Assembly: GCA_007129135.1 (NCBI GenBank)
Contig: SKWB01000314.1
Coordinates: forward strand, 1 to 5,450
Direction of reading: 5' to 3'
DNA length: 5,450 bases
Origin: Halococcaceae archaeon
GTDB lineage: Archaea > Halobacteriota > Halobacteria > Halobacteriales > Halalkalicoccaceae
The translations under genes were made by a program, and so were the position numbers. Shown here in pieces: positions 4,416 to 5,450 of this stretch. The notes below the pieces were generated by a model that was given only the letters and a program-made list of their open reading frames with translations, was not told where the DNA came from and made no database searches. Within the stretch, counting starts at the first letter, position 1. Each line of letters opens with the position of its first letter.

Positions 4416-5450
4416 ATGCGTCGACGAACGTTTCTCGCGCTCACCGGGGCCTGTGCGCTCGCCGGCTGTGCGGACGAGGGAGCGGACGACGAGCCACCCG
4501 ACGAGGGCGGCGACACGGATGAAACGGACGACGAACCGGACGAGTTCGAGGAGATCGACGATTCCGATGACGACGAAGGGGACGATACCGGAGAGGGCAA
4601 CGACGAGGCAGAGGAGGAAGACGACACCGAGGCGGAGGAGGGGGACGATGACGACGAGGGCGAAGCCGACGACGACGCTGAGCAGGAGGACGATGACGGT
4701 GGCGACGATGAAGGCGATGAGGATGAAGACGACGGCGATGAAGACGAAGGCGACGAGGAGGACGACGGCGATGAGGAGGACGGTGAGGACGACGGCGATG
4801 AAGACGAAGACGATGAAGACGAGGGCGACGAGGAGGACGACGGCGAAGAAGACGAGGAAGGGGAAGGTGAGGATGAAGAGGACGAGGAGCGCTTCGTCTT
4901 CACGGTCTCCGTGATCGACTACCTCAGCCTCCACCCGATCGAAGGTGCGAGCGTGGAGGTGACCGGTGACGAGTCGTACGAGGGAACGACCGGTCACACG
5001 GGCGAGGTCGCGTTCGAGGTTCCCGAAGGGGAGTACCTCGCGAGGGCCAGCGCCGAGGGCTACGCCGCCGACGAGGACGAGCGGTCCCGGGTCGTCGACG
5101 ATTCGAAGGAGACCTCCGTCGCGCTCTACCCCGAAGACGGCGAGGGGGAGGGCGAGGAGACCGATATCGGCGAGGTGCTGGAGGTGAGCGAACTCGCGGC
5201 CGCAGCCGATTCCCCCGACGAGGAGTACGTCGAACTGACCAACACGGGCGAGGAGGACGTCGACCTCACGGGCTTCGAGCTCTGGGACCGACCGGGTGGC
5301 GTCGTCCAGCAGTCGGGTGCCCCCGAGGGGCCGTTCGTCTTCCCGGAGTTCGTCCTGGAGCCCGGCTCCTCGGTCCGGATCTGGACGGGCGAGGGGAGCG
5401 ACGACGGGGAGAACCTCTACTGGGGGCAGTCGACACAGGTGTGGAACCGC
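4416..5450 (+). CDS. Tat lipoprotein with polyacidic linker, carboxypeptidase-regulatory-like domain and lamin-tail domain; 3'-truncated by window edge
   Basis: The frame is open from ATG 4416 to the last base (345 codons, no stop). The N-terminus RRRTFLALTG plus lipobox LAGC (Cys18) marks a Tat-exported, lipid-anchored protein. Residues 20-158 are 102/139 Asp or Glu, the rest mostly Gly, with no Lys, Arg or His between R4 and R159; this is a disordered, highly charged spacer. Residues about 160-238 resemble a carboxypeptidase-regulatory/PEGA-like beta sandwich: VSVIDYLSLHPIEGASVEV, then TGHTGEVAFEVPEGEYLARASAEGY. After a second short acidic linker, residues about 254-345 match a lamin-tail domain: EYVELTNTGEEDVDLTGFELWD, FPEFVLEPGSSVRIWTGEG and a final Q-x-VWNR. 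The last ~20-30 residues of that domain are expected beyond the edge. Family knowledge: lamin-tail domains occur in secreted prokaryotic proteins, often with surface or nucleic-acid-related partners, and the role here is not deducible. I infer a cell-surface protein held off the membrane by the acidic spacer. Confidence 0.9.
   Translation, partial: MRRRTFLALTGACALAGCADEGADDEPPDEGGDTDETDDEPDEFEEIDDSDDDEGDDTGEGNDEAEEEDDTEAEEGDDDDEGEADDDAEQEDDDGGDDEGDEDEDDGDEDEGDEEDDGDEEDGEDDGDEDEDDEDEGDEEDDGEEDEEGEGEDEEDEERFVFTVSVIDYLSLHPIEGASVEVTGDESYEGTTGHTGEVAFEVPEGEYLARASAEGYAADEDERSRVVDDSKETSVALYPEDGEGEGEETDIGEVLEVSELAAAADSPDEEYVELTNTGEEDVDLTGFELWDRPGGVVQQSGAPEGPFVFPEFVLEPGSSVRIWTGEGSDDGENLYWGQSTQVWNR
4728..4846 (+). 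repeat. Direct repeats inside the acidic tract
   Basis: Two exact direct-repeat pairs are visible. A 22-nt unit occurs at 4728-4749 and 4788-4809 (60 bp apart, 20 codons; encodes DDGDEDE). A 23-nt unit occurs at 4749-4771 and 4824-4846 (75 bp apart, 25 codons; encodes GDEEDDG). Both offsets keep the frame. The pattern fits growth of the tract by duplication or slippage. Confidence 0.75.

Noticed and set aside
4728..4846. CRISPR-like array from the repeated units around 4.7-4.8 kb
   Set aside because: The repeats are in-frame parts of an acidic coding tract, irregularly spaced (60 and 75 bp), with no unique spacers.
4304..4903. Minus-strand open frame encoding a polyserine protein
   Set aside because: The Ser runs are the reverse-complement reading of the acidic repeats (TCG/TCC/TCT/TCA from CGA/GGA/AGA/TGA). 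The composition is entirely explained by the plus-strand Asp/Glu tract.
4266..4997. Minus-strand open frame encoding a long hydrophobic, membrane-like protein opposite the acidic tract
   Set aside because: It is the mirror of GAC/GAG/GAA codons, which read as Val/Leu/Ile/Phe-type codons on the other strand. It overlaps the start and promoter of the NYN gene and has no promoter of its own. The plus strand encodes a coherent lipoprotein.

Overview
The window looks like chromosomal DNA of a halophilic archaeon (class Halobacteria). The signs are high GC, strong preference for GAC/GAG/GTC codons, acidic proteins, Tat-type export signals with a lipobox, and A/T-rich TATA elements about 26-27 nt before start codons, the geometry of leaderless haloarchaeal transcripts. 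This assignment is inferred from sequence character, not from a database match.

Layout: (1) 1-1017 (+) is the C-terminal part of a berberine-bridge-type FAD-linked oxidoreductase that enters from the left edge. (2) 1018-1230 is a convergent intergenic gap holding an exact 14-bp inverted repeat (1018-1031 / 1083-1096) that starts directly after the stop codon. (3) 1231-2709 (-) is a long GCS2-type (glutamate-cysteine ligase-like) carboxylate-amine ligase. (4) 2710-2949 is a divergent promoter region. (5) 2950-3132 (+) is a 60-residue two-helix membrane protein. (6) 3232-3651 (+) is a Tat-exported DUF3006-like protein with a perfect 9-bp dyad just upstream of its promoter. (7) 3772-4269 (-) is a NYN/PIN-like nuclease-fold protein (LabA/DUF88 type). 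(8) 4416-5450 (+, open at the right edge) is a Tat lipoprotein with a 139-residue Asp/Glu tract, a carboxypeptidase-regulatory-like beta domain and a lamin-tail domain.

The genes do not form an obvious operon or a known system. Neighbours are convergent or divergent, or have their own promoter, and four of the five visible starts sit at leaderless spacing from a TATA box. Three products act at or beyond the membrane (small membrane protein, exported DUF3006 protein, lipoprotein), and three appear cytosolic (flavoenzyme, ligase, nuclease). No RNA genes, CRISPR array, transposase or integrase is visible. No gene-free stretch exceeds 240 bp.

The least ordinary signals are the stop-codon-adjacent 14-mer, exact as an inverted repeat after the flavoenzyme gene and recurring with one mismatch directly after the nuclease gene's stop, and the internally repetitive polyacidic lipoprotein. 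I do not see a clear previously undescribed multi-gene system.
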